Source of the DNA: Aneurinibacillus thermoaerophilus
Lineage (GTDB): Bacteria > Bacillota > Bacilli > Aneurinibacillales > Aneurinibacillaceae
Direction of reading: 5' to 3'
NCBI RefSeq assembly: GCF_900099925.1
Contig: NZ_FNDE01000015.1
Coordinates: forward strand, 1 to 64,000
Length of the DNA: 64,000 nt
Notes under the pieces: model-generated
Database searches by the model: none
What the model was told of the DNA's origin: nothing
The model's input: the letters and a program-made list of their open reading frames with translations, nothing else
Made by a program: the position numbers and the translations under genes
Part shown: one piece after another, positions 63,112 to 64,000 of the stretch
Layout of the letters: the number at the start of each line of letters is the position of its first letter
How positions within the stretch are numbered: position 1 is the first letter of the stretch

Positions 63112-64000
63112 TCAAATTGCTGTTGCACCAGCTTTCTGTAGAATTCGTGAGTTACTAACAGTTCATCGTGAGTACCATGCCCTGTTATCACTCCTTTTTC
63201 AAGAACAAAGATCTTGTCTGCATTGCGTACTGTGGATAGACGGTGGGCAATGACCAGCGTGGTTCGACCTTGCATTAACACTCGTAGCGCTTCCTGCACC
63301 AACTGCTCAGAAGCACTGTCCAGATGGGCTGTTGCCTCATCAAGGAGCAATATTTCCGGGTCGCGCAATATCGCCCGGGCAATCGCAAGGCGTTGGCGTT
63401 GCCCACCCGATAATTTTACTCCTCTTTCTCCGACCTCCGTGTCATATCCCTTCTCCAACGAGCTGATAAACGCGCTCAGATTCGCCTGTTCCACCGCTTC
63501 TTTCATTTTTGCTTCGTCAACTTCTTCCAGGCCATACGTCAAATTGTCGCGGATCGTGCCGCCCATCATCGGACTTTCCTGTGACACATACGCAATACGA
63601 CTTCGCCAATCCTGAATACGTAAGGATGAGAGAGGCATAGAACCATAAAAAATAGTTCCTGCTGACGGCTCATAAAATCTCTCGATCAGCGAGAACAACG
63701 TCGTCTTCCCTGCTCCGCTCGGACCGACGAAGGCAGTCATTTGTCCTGCTTCTATCGTCATAGACAAATCACGTAAGATGAACTTGTCCGGAGCATAACC
63801 GAAGCTGACTGTATCAAACCGGAGCGACTTTTGCCGATCACTCGCTTGCTCACGCAGCGGTTGCTCGATCACCTGCGGGTGTGACTCCTCTAGTTCTTCC
63901 CGTAAAATTTCAATGATCCGTTCAGAAGCCCCCATCGCTTTCTGGAATTGAGTGAAAAACGAAGCCAGTTGCGTGAAAGGAACAACAACTTGAAACATAT
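63099..64000 (-). CDS. ABC exporter, C-terminal ATPase part (cut by window edge)
   Basis: The last 300 residues of a fused permease-ATPase: end of the TM domain (VVVPFTQLASFFTQFQKAMG), Walker A FVGPSGAGKTTLFSLIERFY, signature KLSGGQRQRLAIARAILRDP, Walker B LLLDEATAHLDSAS and H-loop VIAHRLSTVRNAD. It is of the MsbA/multidrug type. The N-terminus lies beyond the window. Confidence 0.9.
   Translation of the reverse strand, partial: MFQVVVPFTQLASFFTQFQKAMGASERIIEILREELEESHPQVIEQPLREQASDRQKSLRFDTVSFGYAPDKFILRDLSMTIEAGQMTAFVGPSGAGKTTLFSLIERFYEPSAGTIFYGSMPLSSLRIQDWRSRIAYVSQESPMMGGTIRDNLTYGLEEVDEAKMKEAVEQANLSAFISSLEKGYDTEVGERGVKLSGGQRQRLAIARAILRDPEILLLDEATAHLDSASEQLVQEALRVLMQGRTTLVIAHRLSTVRNADKIFVLEKGVITGHGTHDELLVTHEFYRKLVQQQFDQTG

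Noticed and set aside
1-64000. CRISPR array, rRNA or tRNA genes
   Set aside because: No regularly spaced repeats and no recognisable rRNA or tRNA sequence were seen; a tRNAscan/Infernal run would be decisive.

Overview
The window comes from a spore-forming, low-GC, Gram-positive bacterium of the order Bacillales. spoVS, cotE, rny-ymdB, ricA-miaB, ymfF-ymfH-ymfI-ymfJ-ymfK-rodZ and cinA/recA/recX lie in the order expected of that group. The mix of genes (korAB beside spoVS, a bioY-bioD-bioA operon beside recA, no tdh/kbl) looks like a Brevibacillus/Aneurinibacillus-type member of the Paenibacillaceae. That placement is inference from gene content, not from an alignment.

Left part (1 to about 7.3 kb) is a mobile and recombining zone. 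It holds the start of an IS21-type transposase gene, an IS110-family element, and a small replicon-like module (serine recombinase, XRE regulator, Rep-like protein). It also holds an HGG-motif gene with a broken second copy, and two headless nuclease toxin tips, each followed by its own candidate immunity gene. Stretches of flanking DNA and terminators are repeated between these cassettes.

From 7.3 to 29.7 kb, all on the minus strand, lies the most unusual part: a contractile-injection or type VI-secretion-like locus. Read in the direction of transcription it encodes a Ser/Thr kinase, a sheath-like protein and a tube (Hcp)-like protein. These are followed by a J-domain protein, two FHA proteins, an active-looking PP2C phosphatase, and a pseudophosphatase-TM-TPR protein. 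Then come two large unknown proteins, an Hsp70-like ATPase, another unknown protein, a DcrB/EagR-like protein and a VgrG-like spike. The run ends with a pentapeptide-repeat protein, an Imm11-like protein, a PAAR-like (DUF4280) tip, a second VgrG-like spike, and a histone-like polymorphic toxin translationally coupled to it with a SUKH immunity gene. The kinase/phosphatase/FHA set recalls the threonine-phosphorylation switch of Proteobacterial T6SS, here in a Gram-positive. No ClpV-type AAA+ ATPase and no membrane-complex genes are visible.

The island abuts a truncated cotE at 29.8 kb. After it come a chemoreceptor remnant and a plus-strand ECF sigma/anti-sigma/ABC transporter operon.

From 34.3 kb to the end is conserved chromosome. 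It carries tRNA modification (ricA, miaB, mnmM), a CheX-like protein, 2-oxoacid:ferredoxin oxidoreductase, spoVS, ymdB, rny, recX, recA and the BirA-controlled biotin operon. It continues with a DbpA-type helicase, cinA, pgsA, rimO, rodZ, the ymf genes tied to EF-P modification, a holin-like protein, an IS605-type right end with an omega-RNA-like scaffold, a small kinase and a partial ABC exporter. No rRNA, tRNA or CRISPR array was recognised.
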